DNA of 39,807 nt from Planctomycetaceae bacterium (lineage in GTDB: Bacteria > Planctomycetota > Planctomycetia > Planctomycetales > Planctomycetaceae): positions 1 through 39,807 of the forward strand of contig JAQWSQ010000092.1 of NCBI GenBank assembly GCA_029243145.1, in the 5' to 3' direction. How positions within the stretch are numbered: position 1 is the stretch's first letter; each line of letters starts with the position of its first letter. Both the position numbers and the translations under genes were made by a program. This document shows, piece by piece, positions 26,017-36,094 of the stretch. The notes under the pieces were generated by a model. It saw only the letters and a list, made by a program, of their open reading frames with translations, had not been told where the DNA came from and ran no database searches.

Positions 26017-26424
26017 TTACTCAGCCGATTCTTCGGCTTTGGGGGCTTCTTCCGCAGGAGCGTCAGCGCTGGGTTCCACATCGGCGGGGGCTTCGGCTGA
26101 CTCTTCTTCGGGAGGAGCTTCAGGTTCCGGTTGTTTGGGAGCCTGCATTTTTGGTGGTTGCTTGGTCTCACCGAACTTGTTGGTCTTGACCTTCTTGATG
26201 AGGGTCTTGACGTTTTCGCTCGGTTGAGCTCCGACCGACATCCAATAGTCGATCCGTTCTAGGTTCAAAGTCACGCGCTGCGACTTCTCGACTACAGACG
26301 TATCATAAGTTCCGACTTCCTCAATCGCTTTGCCATCACGTGGCTTGCGAGAATCCATCACACAAATACGGTAAAAGGGGCGATGCTTTCGTCCCATTCT
26401 CTTCATACGAATCCGAACTGCCAC
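26017..26424 (-). CDS. rpsP: 30S ribosomal protein S16 with long Ala/Glu/Pro tail
   Basis: This is a 135-residue protein. The core (MAVRIRMKRMGRKHRPFYRICVMDSRKPRDGKAIEEVGTYDT, LNLERIDYWMSVGAQPSENVKTLIKK) is standard S16 of about 85 residues. It is followed by a ~45-residue low-complexity acidic tail (EAPPEEESAEAPADVEPSA). Tails of this kind are found on S16 in several phyla; their role is unknown. The start is GTG with AGGAGA upstream. It sits between ffh and trmD. Confidence 0.96.
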   Translation of the reverse strand: MAVRIRMKRMGRKHRPFYRICVMDSRKPRDGKAIEEVGTYDTSVVEKSQRVTLNLERIDYWMSVGAQPSENVKTLIKKVKTNKFGETKQPPKMQAPKQPEPEAPPEEESAEAPADVEPSADAPAEEAPKAEESAE

Positions 26425-26505
26425 GTTATCTCCTCTTCAGTAAATTTGGCTTTTCTGTTGCGAAAGCCGTTGATCAAAATGCCGACTCGACCCGGTGTGC
26501 CGAAC

Positions 26506-27990
26506 TCAGCGTCTGTTTTTCTTACGTTGTTTGCGGGCGTCTTTTCGTTTCTTCTTCTTGTCTTCCCGCATTTTCAGCTTGTCTTGCGGTCCACGTTTGG
26601 ATCGCTGCTTCTGTTCGGCGATGGACGCGCCTTCGTTAAAAAGGCCTCCATCCGTCATCTGTTTCATCATCTGCATTCGGCCTCGCATTCCCATGCCGGC
26701 CATGTTTTTCATCACACCGGCCATGCTGCCGAAGTCTTTTAATAACTTATTGACATCAGAAGGGTCAACTCCCGACCCCTGAGCGATGCGGTTGCGTCGC
26801 GAACGGTCGATCAGTTCGGGATTATTCCGTTCATCCGGCGTCATTCCGTTAATGATGCCTTCGATCCGAGACATGTCTCCCTCGGCATCGATGTCCGGGT
26901 TTTGGTCCAGCATCCCTCCCATGCCGGGAATCATTTTCATGATATCCTTCATGGAGCCCAGCTTTTTAATCTGTTTCATCTGATCACGGAAGTCTTCGAG
27001 GGTAAATTTCCCCTTCCGCATTTTTTCCTGCTGTTTCTCCATCTCATCGGCGTCGAACTGTTCATGGGCTTTTTCGACGAGTGACAGAACGTCACCCATG
27101 CCCAGAATTCGTCCGGCCATCCGGTCGGGATGAAACGGTTCCAGCTTGTCGAGCTGTTCGCCAACACCGATAAACTTGATCGGCACGCCGGTAACTGCTT
27201 TGACAGAAATTGCGGCACCACCGCGTGTATCTCCATCCAGCTTGGTTAAAATGACGCCATCGAGTTCGAGCTCGTCATTAAACGACTTCGCGGAATTGAC
27301 AGCATCTTGCCCCGTCATCGAGTCGCAAACGAGGAGTGCTTGATCGGGCGTGCATTTGTTGTCGATTTGCTTAAGCTCTGCCATCAACTCGTCATCAACG
27401 TGTAGTCGACCGGCGGTATCGAGAATGACAACATCGTGATCATTCTTTTTACGCGCCTGCTTCACTGCGTTGTAACAGACTTTGATAGGAGTCGAGCTTT
27501 CGATGGGTTCGCTGTAAACATCCACGCCAATCTGCTCGCCGATCACTTTCAATTGATCAACCGCGGCAGGACGTTGAAGGTCGGCAGCAACCAACAGAGG
27601 ATGGTGTCCCTGTTCTTTCAACATGCGGGCCAATTTGCCGCACGTGGTCGTCTTCCCTGATCCTTGTAGACCACACATCATTATCACTGAGACGCCATCG
27701 CGTCGGATGTTCAAAGAGTGGTCAACCGGCCCCATGAAATCGACGAGGGCTTCATTAACAACGCCGACAATCTGCTCTTCCGGTCGTAATGACTTCAGAA
27801 CCCGTTCGCCAACGGCTTCTTCGGTAACACGTTTCATGAAGTCCTGAACGACCTCATAATTGACATCGGCTTCCAGCAACGCTTGGCGAACTTCGCGCAT
27901 GCCGTCCCGGATATTGCCCTCGGTCAGTTTTCCCTGACGACGAAAGGCGGACAGTGCAGTGCCTAGATTTTCGGTAATGCCTTCAAACAT
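26506..27990 (-). CDS. ffh: Signal recognition particle GTPase Ffh
   Basis: This 494-residue protein binds signal peptides on nascent membrane proteins and docks with FtsY. The N domain ([44 protein letters not shown]) leads into the G domain: [15 protein letters not shown] (P-loop), [42 protein letters not shown] and [26 protein letters not shown]. The M domain is Met-rich ([45 protein letters not shown]) and ends in a Lys/Arg-rich tail. It is the first gene of the ffh-rpsP-trmD-rplS-yraN group. Confidence 0.98.
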   Translation of the reverse strand: MFEGITENLGTALSAFRRQGKLTEGNIRDGMREVRQALLEADVNYEVVQDFMKRVTEEAVGERVLKSLRPEEQIVGVVNEALVDFMGPVDHSLNIRRDGVSVIMMCGLQGSGKTTTCGKLARMLKEQGHHPLLVAADLQRPAAVDQLKVIGEQIGVDVYSEPIESSTPIKVCYNAVKQARKKNDHDVVILDTAGRLHVDDELMAELKQIDNKCTPDQALLVCDSMTGQDAVNSAKSFNDELELDGVILTKLDGDTRGGAAISVKAVTGVPIKFIGVGEQLDKLEPFHPDRMAGRILGMGDVLSLVEKAHEQFDADEMEKQQEKMRKGKFTLEDFRDQMKQIKKLGSMKDIMKMIPGMGGMLDQNPDIDAEGDMSRIEGIINGMTPDERNNPELIDRSRRNRIAQGSGVDPSDVNKLLKDFGSMAGVMKNMAGMGMRGRMQMMKQMTDGGLFNEGASIAEQKQRSKRGPQDKLKMREDKKKKRKDARKQRKKNRR

Positions 27991-28359
27991 TGATAGCCGA
28001 GGTATTTATAGTTCGCGCGGACCTGTTTTAAGCGATTTGATCAAAGACGCCCCAAAGCAATGGAATCAGTAGTCTTGGGTCGAATCGTCGAGTATAGAAA
28101 ACCGTAAACGTATTGACAACCGACAGGCCCTACCAGAAATCAGCGAACATCTTTACAGATAAATGGCCAGATTCAACAGGATTCGCGCGCCCGTGACAAC
28201 TTCAATGTTCTCTGGTCAGCAGATGACTCGCATTTTTCCCGAAGATTGGTATACACTGAGGGACTCCCCGGAAAATATTCAGTGAGCCTTATTTGAGCGC
28301 CTGCTGTCTGACTTTTCCGATGACCATTTTATCTGTTTTTGGAAGTTTTGACGACGATC
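27991..28359. other. Gene-free stretch between divergent ffh and leuC
   Basis: No coding frame is visible. A TTGACA at 28113-28118 and a TATACA at 28250-28255 are possible promoter pieces on the + strand, but neither has a good partner at the right spacing. No leucine-rich leader peptide, T-box or SRP RNA hallmark was recognised upstream of leuC. Confidence 0.5.
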
Positions 28360-29781
28360 ATGAGCGATACACGGAATCTTTTCAACAAAGTCTGGGACTT
28401 GCATACCGTCAGTGAACTGCCAAACGGGCAGACACAGTTGTTCATCGGCTTGCATATGATCCACGAAGTGACGAGCCCGCAGGCCTTTGAAATACTGCGA
28501 GGACGTAATCTTCCCGTCATGTACCCGGATCGAACCATTGCGACGGTCGATCACATTGTACCCACGACGAGTCAGTCGAGACCTTTTGTCGACACATTAG
28601 CCGAAGGCATGATGTCGGCTATCGAAAAGAATTGTGACGAGTTTGGTGTCACTCTGCTGGATATCGACGATGAACGTCAAGGGATTGTCCATGTGGTTGG
28701 TCCTGAACAGGGACTCACACAACCCGGTATGACGATCGTCTGTGGTGACAGCCATACGTCAACTCATGGTGCCTTCGGAAGTATCGCGATTGGAATTGGC
28801 ACAAGTAACGTGGCACAAGTGCTGGCCACTCAAACCATGTATCTGAATCGTCCCAAGGTGCGGCGAGTGGTCGTCAACGGTGAATTAAAACCGGGCGTCT
28901 TCGCCAAAGATGTCATTCTTCACATCATTCGTAAACTCGGAGTGCAAGGAGGCGTCGGCTATGCCTACGAATACGCGGGTGAAGTCTTTGATCGCATGAC
29001 GATGGAAGAACGGATGACCGTTTGCAACATGTCCATCGAGGGTGGAGCTCGCTGCGGTTACATCAATCCTGACCAGAAAACCGTCGACTATCTGCAAGGG
29101 CGGCCCTTCGCTCCCAAAGCAGACGAGTTTGATAAGGCTGCCGAGTGGTGGCTGAGCCTCGCTTCAACACCAGATTCTAAATTCGATGATGTGGTCGAGT
29201 TCGCTGCGGCAGATATCGAACCCACCGTCACTTGGGGAATCAACCCGGCTCAGTCCGTCGGAATCAGCGAAAATATCCCGTCTCCCGAACAATTCGACGA
29301 GACAGAACAAGTCGGCATCGCAGAAGCGTTGGCGTTTATGGATCTCACATCGGGTACAGGGATCAAAGGCCAGAAAATCGACGTTGCCTTCATCGGTTCC
29401 TGCACGAATGGTCGTATTTCCGACCTTCGTCAAGCGGCCGAGATCGCTAAAGGTCGTCACGTCGCCGACAATGTCAAAGCGATTGTCGTCCCCGGTTCAC
29501 AACTTGTCCGCAAACAAGCGATGGAAGAAGGACTCGACAAAATCTTCGAAGAAGCCGGGTTCGAATGGCGAGAAGCGGGCTGCTCCATGTGTTTGGCGAT
29601 GAACCCCGATAAGTTGCAAGGACGTGAAATCTGTGCCTCGTCGAGTAACCGCAATTTCAAAGGAAGACAGGGAAGCCCGACAGGTCGAACCTTGTTGATG
29701 TCTCCCGCAATGGTCACCGCCGCAGCGATTCACGGATGTGTGACCGACGTTCGTGAGATGTTGGAACCTGCGGGCGTCTAA
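28360..29781 (+). CDS. leuC: 3-isopropylmalate dehydratase large subunit
   Basis: This 473-residue aconitase-family subunit isomerises 2- to 3-isopropylmalate in leucine synthesis, together with LeuD. The ATG at 28360 begins the conserved [17 protein letters not shown]; the frame is open from 28339. Cluster ligands are [14 protein letters not shown] and [12 protein letters not shown]. Substrate-region motifs include [47 protein letters not shown] and [26 protein letters not shown]. It is of the bacterial (not HACN-type) long form. leuD follows 54 bases downstream. Confidence 0.97.
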   Translation: MSDTRNLFNKVWDLHTVSELPNGQTQLFIGLHMIHEVTSPQAFEILRGRNLPVMYPDRTIATVDHIVPTTSQSRPFVDTLAEGMMSAIEKNCDEFGVTLLDIDDERQGIVHVVGPEQGLTQPGMTIVCGDSHTSTHGAFGSIAIGIGTSNVAQVLATQTMYLNRPKVRRVVVNGELKPGVFAKDVILHIIRKLGVQGGVGYAYEYAGEVFDRMTMEERMTVCNMSIEGGARCGYINPDQKTVDYLQGRPFAPKADEFDKAAEWWLSLASTPDSKFDDVVEFAAADIEPTVTWGINPAQSVGISENIPSPEQFDETEQVGIAEALAFMDLTSGTGIKGQKIDVAFIGSCTNGRISDLRQAAEIAKGRHVADNVKAIVVPGSQLVRKQAMEEGLDKIFEEAGFEWREAGCSMCLAMNPDKLQGREICASSSNRNFKGRQGSPTGRTLLMSPAMVTAAAIHGCVTDVREMLEPAGV

Positions 29782-29835
29782 AAGATCAAAAACCTCTACA
29801 AAACGACCAATCAAACACCATAAAAACTATCAACC

Positions 29836-30429
29836 ATGAACGAAATCAAACAAATCTCCGGCACGGCTATTCCCCTGTTTCTCGATGATATCGATACGGA
29901 TCGAATCATCCCGGCACGATACCTTCGCTGCGTCACATTTGACGGGCTCGGCGAACATGCCTTCGAGGATGATCGTAAGCAGGATCCCAGCCATCCGTTC
30001 GATCAGGAACAGTTCCAGGACAGTCAGGTTCTGATTTCTGGACGTAATTTTGGTTGTGGCTCGTCTCGCGAACATGCCCCGCAGGCTTTGATGCGTTGGG
30101 GAATTCAAGCCGTCGTTGCGGAGTCGTTTGCCGAGATCTTCTTCGGCAACTGCACGTCATTAGGAATCCCCGCCGTGACATGCACACGCGATGACTTGAA
30201 AGAAATGTCTGCATCCGTGCAGGCAGACCCCAAAGTCGCAGTTTCTGTTGATATTGAAACGCTGAAAGTCACCGTGGGGGACAAACAATACGATTGTCAA
30301 ATTGCCGAGTCTGCCAGAAACTCTCTGACCAGTGGCCGTTGGGACTTTCTGGGACTTCTGCTCGAAAAGCAGGATGATATCAAGCAGACCGCTGGTAAAA
30401 TTCCTTATCTCAATAATTTCGCCAGCTAA
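29836..30429 (+). CDS. leuD: 3-isopropylmalate dehydratase small subunit
   Basis: This 197-residue swivel domain completes the LeuC active site. Visible are [66 protein letters not shown], and a C-terminal [14 protein letters not shown]. Its length is typical. It is co-directional with leuC and probably on the same transcript; apbE follows after 33 bases. Confidence 0.97.
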   Translation: MNEIKQISGTAIPLFLDDIDTDRIIPARYLRCVTFDGLGEHAFEDDRKQDPSHPFDQEQFQDSQVLISGRNFGCGSSREHAPQALMRWGIQAVVAESFAEIFFGNCTSLGIPAVTCTRDDLKEMSASVQADPKVAVSVDIETLKVTVGDKQYDCQIAESARNSLTSGRWDFLGLLLEKQDDIKQTAGKIPYLNNFAS

Positions 30430-30462
30430 CATCATCGCGTCCTTTATGTCGCGAGAATTCAC

Positions 30463-31581
30463 ATGACAGACGACAGCCGACCCACCGGAAGCCGTAGAGA
30501 GTTTCTCACGGGGCGTGCTGTTCGCAAAGAAGTCGAATGGGTCGGTGATCAAATCGCCGACACCATTGCCGATGCTGTTTGTGATCTGCCCCCGTCGGCT
30601 GGACCCAGTGTGAGACTTGGGACCACGGCAATGGCTGCCGATTTCGTCATCATGATGAATCCCGGTCCTGCCGACCAAGTGCTCGTGGCGTCAGATGTGC
30701 TGCAAGAGATCCATCAACTCGAACAGGAGATGACGGTCTACAAGTCAGATGGTGAACTTTATCTGCTCAATCAGCTTGCCAAGTCGGGAGCAAGTCAGGC
30801 AGTTTCACCGCGACTTCATGAAGTGATTCAACTCTCCATACAAATTGCAGAACAGACACACGGGGCGTATGACCCAACCTCCGGGCCGTTGATTGACTTG
30901 TGGAAGTCTGCCCGTCAGGAGGGAGAAATTCCAACCGTCGAACAGATTGAGTCCACTCTACGAAAATGTGGGTATCAACATCTTTTGCTGGACCAATCAA
31001 CGAAGACATTGAGTTACGGCGTTGATGGTTTGGAGTTAAACCTGGGAGGAATCGGCAAGGGATATGCGATCGATTGTCTCGGTCATCAACTCAAAACCAG
31101 ATCGCAGACAAACTGGCTGATGCATGGTGGAAAAAGCAGTCTGTTTGCAGCGGGCCAGCATCATCAATCAGGTGGATGGCCGGTGGGAGTCCGAAATCCG
31201 CTGTTCCCAAATGAACGCTTGGCGACTTTGATGCTGAGAAATCAGGGCATGTCGACATCGGGAGCCGGGATTCAATTTTTCCGTCACCAAGGCAAGCGAT
31301 ACGGCCATCTTCTCGATCCCAGAACCGGTCTGCCGGCTGAAAATGTACTGTCTGTAACGGTTCTCGCACCTACGGCTGCCGAAGCTGATGCACTTTCCAC
31401 AGCGTTTTTTGTGATGGGACTCGAAAAAACCGGTGAATATTGCGATACTCATCCTGAGATTGGAGTGATGTTAGTCCCTCCGCCACAAGCTGGCCGGCGA
31501 CTGAAAGTCCACACCTTCAATCTTCCCCAGCAGACGCTCTTCCTGAGCGAAGACGACAATCAGATTGATGAATCAGTTTGA
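30463..31581 (+). CDS. apbE: FAD:protein FMN transferase
   Basis: This 372-residue enzyme attaches FMN covalently to a Ser/Thr of target flavoproteins such as Nqr or Rnf subunits. Family motifs are GTTAMAADFVIMM, EMTVYKSDGELYLLN, HGAYDPTSGPLIDLW (137-147), NLGGIGKGYAIDCLG (193-207), SGAGIQFFRHQGKRYGHLLDPRTG with the Mg-binding region, and APTAAEADALSTAFFVMG. Most ApbE proteins are lipoproteins or Tat/Sec exported; here the N-terminus carries SRREFLTGRAVRKE, a twin-Arg-like start without the hydrophobic stretch, so export is uncertain. No flavin-accepting subunit gene is nearby. Confidence 0.93.
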   Translation: MTDDSRPTGSRREFLTGRAVRKEVEWVGDQIADTIADAVCDLPPSAGPSVRLGTTAMAADFVIMMNPGPADQVLVASDVLQEIHQLEQEMTVYKSDGELYLLNQLAKSGASQAVSPRLHEVIQLSIQIAEQTHGAYDPTSGPLIDLWKSARQEGEIPTVEQIESTLRKCGYQHLLLDQSTKTLSYGVDGLELNLGGIGKGYAIDCLGHQLKTRSQTNWLMHGGKSSLFAAGQHHQSGGWPVGVRNPLFPNERLATLMLRNQGMSTSGAGIQFFRHQGKRYGHLLDPRTGLPAENVLSVTVLAPTAAEADALSTAFFVMGLEKTGEYCDTHPEIGVMLVPPPQAGRRLKVHTFNLPQQTLFLSEDDNQIDESV

Positions 31582-31644
31582 TAATGAGAATTTGATTCAC
31601 TTTCCACACACCTGAGACAACGAGCATACATACGAGGTAGACCT

Positions 31645-32880
31645 GTGCGAGATCCATACCGCATTCCTTTTCTGGCAGTTCTCTTGATCGTTCTGTTGAG
31701 ACTCTCAATCGGATGGCAATTTCTCTACGAAGGACTCTGGAAGCTCGAATCGCAGTCCACGACCACTCCGTGGACGGCATCGGGCTATTTGAGCAACGCC
31801 CAAGGCCCGTTTCGCGATCAATATCGCGACATGACGGGTGACCCCGATGAACTCAATTGGCTCAACTACGAATTCATGAATAAAAAATGGGATCGCTGGT
31901 CCGCACGTTTCAAATCACACTACAAGGTTAGTGATGCTCAAAGCAAAAAACTGGACAGTCTGATCGCGGGCCCGGAAAAACGGACCTCAAACCGTTTTGT
32001 ATTGCCACCCGGTATTTCGTTCGCAAAGACCACTTTTTCCTACGACAAAAAAACGCAAATTCTCAGTTTCCCAACTTGGGAACCACCCACGCCGACAGAC
32101 TTCGCCCGAATCTTTGCACAATTGCCCAGCGACCCTACGAAGATGACTCCGGTGCAGCAAGAATTTCACAAGCAACTCGAACGGCTTCGGGATCTTTCAA
32201 TTCGCTTAAGTTACGGTCAACAATTGGCTGGTCGATTGAAAGGCGACCCAGGTGTCACGGGCGTTGTGTTCATTATCGAAGAGGAAAGTAACAAAGGGAT
32301 GTTTGAGATGCGGCCGCACGTCGAAAATGAAGATCACATTGTGAAAGTCGGCGACAAACAGGTCTATCTGGACATGCTGGCCGATTACAACAAGAAGCTC
32401 ACAACGGCTGATCAGGATTTTGAATTCGATCACTTGCAGTCGTTATGGAAAAAGATCCAATCACAAAAAGCCGCATTAGTGGGGCCTGTCAAAGAATTAG
32501 AAACGGACTTAAAGACAGACGCTCGCAAACTTCTTACTTATGCACAAATTTCTCGCGGACCTGTACCCGTAGAACGAACCAAGATTGTCGAAGTCAATCA
32601 ACTTACAATATGGGCATTGTTGATGCTTGGGGGATGCTTGATGACGGGATTTGCCACACGCTTGGCCGCCATCGCGGGTGCCGGAATGTTGATCTCATTC
32701 TATCTGGTCTGGCCACCTTGGCCGAATGTCCCCAAAGCACCGGGACCAGAGCATTCTTTGTATGTCAATAAAAACTCCATCGAAGCAGTCGCGTTGTTGG
32801 CCATCGCGATGTTACCAACAGGACGATGGTTTGGTGTCGATACGATTTTTGGGGCATTGCTTTGGAGAAAAAAGAAGTAA
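31645..32880 (+). CDS. DoxX-family membrane protein with large extracytoplasmic insertion
   Basis: This is a 411-residue protein starting at GTG, with GAGGT upstream. The first membrane helix (IPFLAVLLIVLLRLSIGWQFLYEGLWKLE) carries the DoxX signature. About 270 hydrophilic residues follow (~40-310), with charged helices (DFEFDHLQSLWKKIQSQKAAL). Then three more helices appear: LTIWALLMLGGCLMTGFATRLAAIAGAGMLISFYLVW and IEAVALLAIAMLPTGRWFGVD. The usual DoxX has four helices and ~140 residues, so the insertion sits between helix 1 and 2. It lies 107 bases before a Tat-exported oxidoreductase, and both may form an envelope redox pair (inference). Confidence 0.83.
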   Translation: MRDPYRIPFLAVLLIVLLRLSIGWQFLYEGLWKLESQSTTTPWTASGYLSNAQGPFRDQYRDMTGDPDELNWLNYEFMNKKWDRWSARFKSHYKVSDAQSKKLDSLIAGPEKRTSNRFVLPPGISFAKTTFSYDKKTQILSFPTWEPPTPTDFARIFAQLPSDPTKMTPVQQEFHKQLERLRDLSIRLSYGQQLAGRLKGDPGVTGVVFIIEEESNKGMFEMRPHVENEDHIVKVGDKQVYLDMLADYNKKLTTADQDFEFDHLQSLWKKIQSQKAALVGPVKELETDLKTDARKLLTYAQISRGPVPVERTKIVEVNQLTIWALLMLGGCLMTGFATRLAAIAGAGMLISFYLVWPPWPNVPKAPGPEHSLYVNKNSIEAVALLAIAMLPTGRWFGVDTIFGALLWRKKK

Positions 32881-32987
32881 TCGATTCAACAGATATGCGA
32901 TAAATTCGTAAGTCATCATGACACACGCAACATAAACCACTCATATTTGAAATTGATCTCACTACAACAGATCAGGAGATAAGTTCC

Positions 32988-34565
32988 ATGAAACTCACAC
33001 CCGAACAAATTCAGATCGGTAAAGATAACTTCCACGAAGCGGTCGGCTACACACGCCGTGACTTCATCAAAGGAGCCGCTGCCGCCACAACCGGTTTGGG
33101 AGCGATGTACTTTGGGTATGAAAAACTCGAAGGCGAACCGGTCCGGGTTGGCTTTATTGGCACCGGTGACGAGGGCAATATTCTGCTCAACGAACACCCT
33201 CCCGAATACATGAACATTGTCGCTGTCGCCGATTTACGTCCCACCAATTTGGAACGAGCGTTCCAGGGAGACGGAAACGATGTCCGTATGGGACTGTTCG
33301 AGAAACTGGGTGAAGAAAAAGCGAAATCAATTAAGCAGTTCTCGAATCATAAAGATTTGATTGCAGCCAAGGACGAACTTGGTTTGGAAGCAGTCGTGAT
33401 TGCTGTTCCTCTCAGTCAACACGCACCGATTGCGATGGAAGCGATGGAAGCGGGCTTGCATGTTTTGACAGAAAAGCTGATGGCCCACAGCATCACCGAA
33501 TGTAAAAAGATGATTCGTAAGGCAGCCGAGAAAAATCGTCTTCTCGCCGTCGGTCACCAACGCCACTACAGCGTCCTTTATGATAATGCCAACGAACTGG
33601 TAAAAACCGGAGCTCTTGGTGACATCAAATACATTCGTGCCCAATGGCACCGCAACAATAGTTTCCCACTGTCTGACAGTTGGCGAAAAAGCGTACCCGA
33701 AGAAGACATGAAAGCGCTCAAGGGCAAAGTCGATGAGTATGGTTACCAAGATGTCGATCAACTCATCAACTGGCGTCTATTCAATGAAACGGGTGGCGGT
33801 CTGATGGCCGAACTTGGTTCACATCAAATGGATGCCGCCAGTATTTTTCTCGGTAAAGTTCATCCGGTCGCAGTCTCAGGTTTCGGAGGCAAGAACTTTT
33901 ACGGCATCAAAGGAATCGGCCCGCAAGACAAATGGACCGATGATCGCGAAATTGACGACCAGATTTATGTCACATTCGAGTTCCCCGGAAAAACCTACGA
34001 AAAAGGTAACCCCGAGAAATCTCGCGACAAATGCATTGTCACCTACTCCTCGATCAATACCAACAAATCGGAACCTTACGGAGAATTGGTTTACGGTACG
34101 CGAGGCACTTTGTGGATGAAAACTGAGAAAGAAGCCATCCTCTATAAAGAGGAAGGTCGAGGTTCGACAGGAGGAGGCCCCGATCAGCGTTTGTGGGTCG
34201 TCAACACGGAAGGCGCATCGGGAGCACCCGTTCTTGATGCCTATGAAACCACGGCCCCCTCAGCGGCAGCGACGACGGCATCTGCCAGCATGGGCGAAAA
34301 GATCAGTCGTGGGTATCGCGAAGAGATGGAACACTTCTGTTACTGCATTCGCAATGAGAGTCCGATGACCGACTTGAGATGTAATGGAGTCGTCGCGATG
34401 GCAGACGCGATTATGGCTCTGACTGCAAATCTGGCGATGAAACACAATCGTCGGATCGAATTCAGAGATGAATGGTTCGACCCCTACAATGATGCGGTCC
34501 CTGAAGAAGATGTCGTCAAGTTGGTGGAAAAGTTCCCACAAGGTTCTTGGGACGATTTAGGATAA
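32988..34565 (+). CDS. Tat-exported Gfo/Idh/MocA-family oxidoreductase, long form
   Basis: This is a 525-residue protein. AGGAGA lies just before the ATG. The Tat motif [20 protein letters not shown] sits at ~21-40 after an unusually long hydrophilic n-region. The Rossmann part has [30 protein letters not shown] and [15 protein letters not shown] (the family's EKP with Leu in place of Pro, in EKLMA). [13 protein letters not shown] and [21 protein letters not shown] give the substrate-side His. A ~100-residue insertion around [22 protein letters not shown] to the Ala/Thr-rich stretch makes it longer than typical members. It follows the DoxX gene. The substrate is unknown. A terminator follows directly. 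Confidence 0.88.
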   Translation: MKLTPEQIQIGKDNFHEAVGYTRRDFIKGAAAATTGLGAMYFGYEKLEGEPVRVGFIGTGDEGNILLNEHPPEYMNIVAVADLRPTNLERAFQGDGNDVRMGLFEKLGEEKAKSIKQFSNHKDLIAAKDELGLEAVVIAVPLSQHAPIAMEAMEAGLHVLTEKLMAHSITECKKMIRKAAEKNRLLAVGHQRHYSVLYDNANELVKTGALGDIKYIRAQWHRNNSFPLSDSWRKSVPEEDMKALKGKVDEYGYQDVDQLINWRLFNETGGGLMAELGSHQMDAASIFLGKVHPVAVSGFGGKNFYGIKGIGPQDKWTDDREIDDQIYVTFEFPGKTYEKGNPEKSRDKCIVTYSSINTNKSEPYGELVYGTRGTLWMKTEKEAILYKEEGRGSTGGGPDQRLWVVNTEGASGAPVLDAYETTAPSAAATTASASMGEKISRGYREEMEHFCYCIRNESPMTDLRCNGVVAMADAIMALTANLAMKHNRRIEFRDEWFDPYNDAVPEEDVVKLVEKFPQGSWDDLG

Positions 34566-34578
34566 ACCTCATAATTCC

Positions 34579-34614
34579 AACTGTGTGTATTGCGAAGCGG
34601 TACACACAGTTTTC
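34579..34614 (+). terminator. Intrinsic terminator after the long oxidoreductase gene
   Basis: AACTGTGTGTA (34579-34589) and TACACACAGTT (34601-34611) pair perfectly around an 11-base loop and run into TTTTCTTCT. The last stem T belongs to the T-run. Confidence 0.85.
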
Positions 34615-34653
34615 TTCTAAAAGTACCACCCAAACGGATTGTGCGAGAAACGC

Positions 34654-34761
34654 ATGGGACGCTGGCCCGAAGATCAACGGTCAAACATGACCACATTAGT
34701 GCTGATCTTTGTGCTGACCCCTGTCTTATGTTACTTCGCTTGGTGGTTTATCGACGGATGA
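34654..34761 (+). CDS. Possible 35-residue single-span membrane miniprotein
   Basis: This short ORF reads MGRWPEDQRSN, then MTTLVLIFVLTPVLCYFAWW and FIDG. It is an amphipathic start, one clear membrane helix and a short tail ending in TGA. It lies between the terminator of the oxidoreductase gene and the MFS gene. There is no convincing ribosome site (only GCGAGAAA upstream), and an internal ATG at 34687 would give 24 residues. The hydrophobic pattern with Trp-Trp at the interface is the main support. Confidence 0.45.
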   Translation: MGRWPEDQRSNMTTLVLIFVLTPVLCYFAWWFIDG

Positions 34762-34804
34762 GCCTCTTTGCTCTGGTTATCAACTCCAACTGAAAGATTT
34801 CATT

Positions 34805-36094
34805 GTGGCCTCGTCTGGTAAAGCCGGTTTGTTCCTCATCTTTGTGACAGTCTTTATCGATCTGCTGGGGTTTGGAATTGTCCTGCCTTTGCTTCCACGC
34901 TACGGAGAGTCGTTTCATGCCAGCAAGTGGGAATTGGGTTTCCTTATGGCATCTTTTTCCGCCATGCAATTTTTGTTCGCCCCCATCTGGGGAAGAGTTT
35001 CCGACCGAATCGGACGCCGACCCATTCTGATTCTTGGGCTTGCAGGTTCAACGGTTTCTTACGCACTCTTTGGATACGCCACGTCACTCGGTGCCGACGG
35101 AATGCTTGTCGGTCTTTCCGCATTATCATGGCTATTTATCACTCGCATCGGTGCGGGAATTGCCGGGGCCACCATCCCGACCGCTCAAGCCTACATTGCC
35201 GATGTCACCGGACCTTCAGAACGAGCCAAAGGTATGGCTCTCATCGGAGCGGCTTTTGGGATCGGGTTTACTTTTGGCCCTCTTCTGGGGGCATTCTTTG
35301 TCAGTGATATTCAAGGAGCGGCCCCCAGCCCAGCGCCCGGATATGTGGCGGCAGGATTGTCGGGGTTAGCATTACTGTTCGCCATTTTCAAACTTCCCGA
35401 GTCGCTCAACCCAGATTCTAAGTCATCCAAACGGCATTGGCTCGATCTGGGAAATCTCAAAACAGCGATGGGTCACCCGCACGTTGGTATGATCCTTGGG
35501 ACAATCTTCATCACCACATTTGCATTCGGACAATTTGAAACGACTCTCTCGTTGCTCACCAAACATCTTGGCATGTCTCAGCAAGACAACTTTTTTGCCT
35601 ACGCATACATAGGTTTGATCCTCACCATTAGCCAGGGTTTTCTTGTGCGTCGCTTAGCACCTAAAATCGGCGATTACCGCATGAGCTTATTGGGGGTGGT
35701 CACGATGACTGCCGGGCTTCTGGCTCTCGGCTGGGTCGCCGTGACAGGTAGTGCAAACATGCTCTATGCACTCGTCCCGCTTGCCGTCATCGGTTATGCC
35801 GCAACGACACCTTCACTGCAATCAATGCTGTCTCTATCCAGTCTGGAATCAGAGCAGGGCGGTATTCTCGGACTCGGTCAAAGTATGTCAGCCTTAGCTC
35901 GTATTCTCGGCCCAATTGCGGGAGTCGTCCTATTCAATGAAGGTAAAACACCCGCGAACCCGTATTGGTTTGGTGCAGGGTTGATGGCACTCGGATTGAT
36001 CGCAGTTCTCATGCTGAAGAATGCGGGCTTTCAGCCTGGCGAATCGAGCAAATCAGGAAATGATTCCACGGGACCACAGTCGGAATCGGTTTAG
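34805..36094 (+). CDS. MFS transporter, DHA1/TetA-like
   Basis: This is a 429-residue drug:H+ antiporter-like permease starting at GTG. Helix 1 reads LFLIFVTVFIDLLGFGIVLPLLPRY, with the D and the LPLLP pattern of the TetA group. Motif A is GRVSDRIGRRPILILGL, after the helix-2 stretch ASFSAMQFLFAPIWG. Motif C-like glycines lie in GAAFGIGFTFGPLLGAFF. Twelve helices can be traced, with the central loop near SLNPDSKSSKRHW. The C-terminal 20 residues are hydrophilic. It ends flush against the convergent 36095 gene. The substrate is unknown; efflux of a small molecule is the usual role. Confidence 0.88.
   Translation: MASSGKAGLFLIFVTVFIDLLGFGIVLPLLPRYGESFHASKWELGFLMASFSAMQFLFAPIWGRVSDRIGRRPILILGLAGSTVSYALFGYATSLGADGMLVGLSALSWLFITRIGAGIAGATIPTAQAYIADVTGPSERAKGMALIGAAFGIGFTFGPLLGAFFVSDIQGAAPSPAPGYVAAGLSGLALLFAIFKLPESLNPDSKSSKRHWLDLGNLKTAMGHPHVGMILGTIFITTFAFGQFETTLSLLTKHLGMSQQDNFFAYAYIGLILTISQGFLVRRLAPKIGDYRMSLLGVVTMTAGLLALGWVAVTGSANMLYALVPLAVIGYAATTPSLQSMLSLSSLESEQGGILGLGQSMSALARILGPIAGVVLFNEGKTPANPYWFGAGLMALGLIAVLMLKNAGFQPGESSKSGNDSTGPQSESV

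Noticed and set aside
26039-26227. Ala/Ser/Gly-rich + strand frame
   Set aside because: It is the reverse reading of the low-complexity Ala/Glu tail of S16.
28113-28255. Promoter for leuC from TTGACA and TATACA
   Set aside because: The two boxes are ~130 bases apart and neither has a partner at 16-18 bases, so no promoter feature was called.
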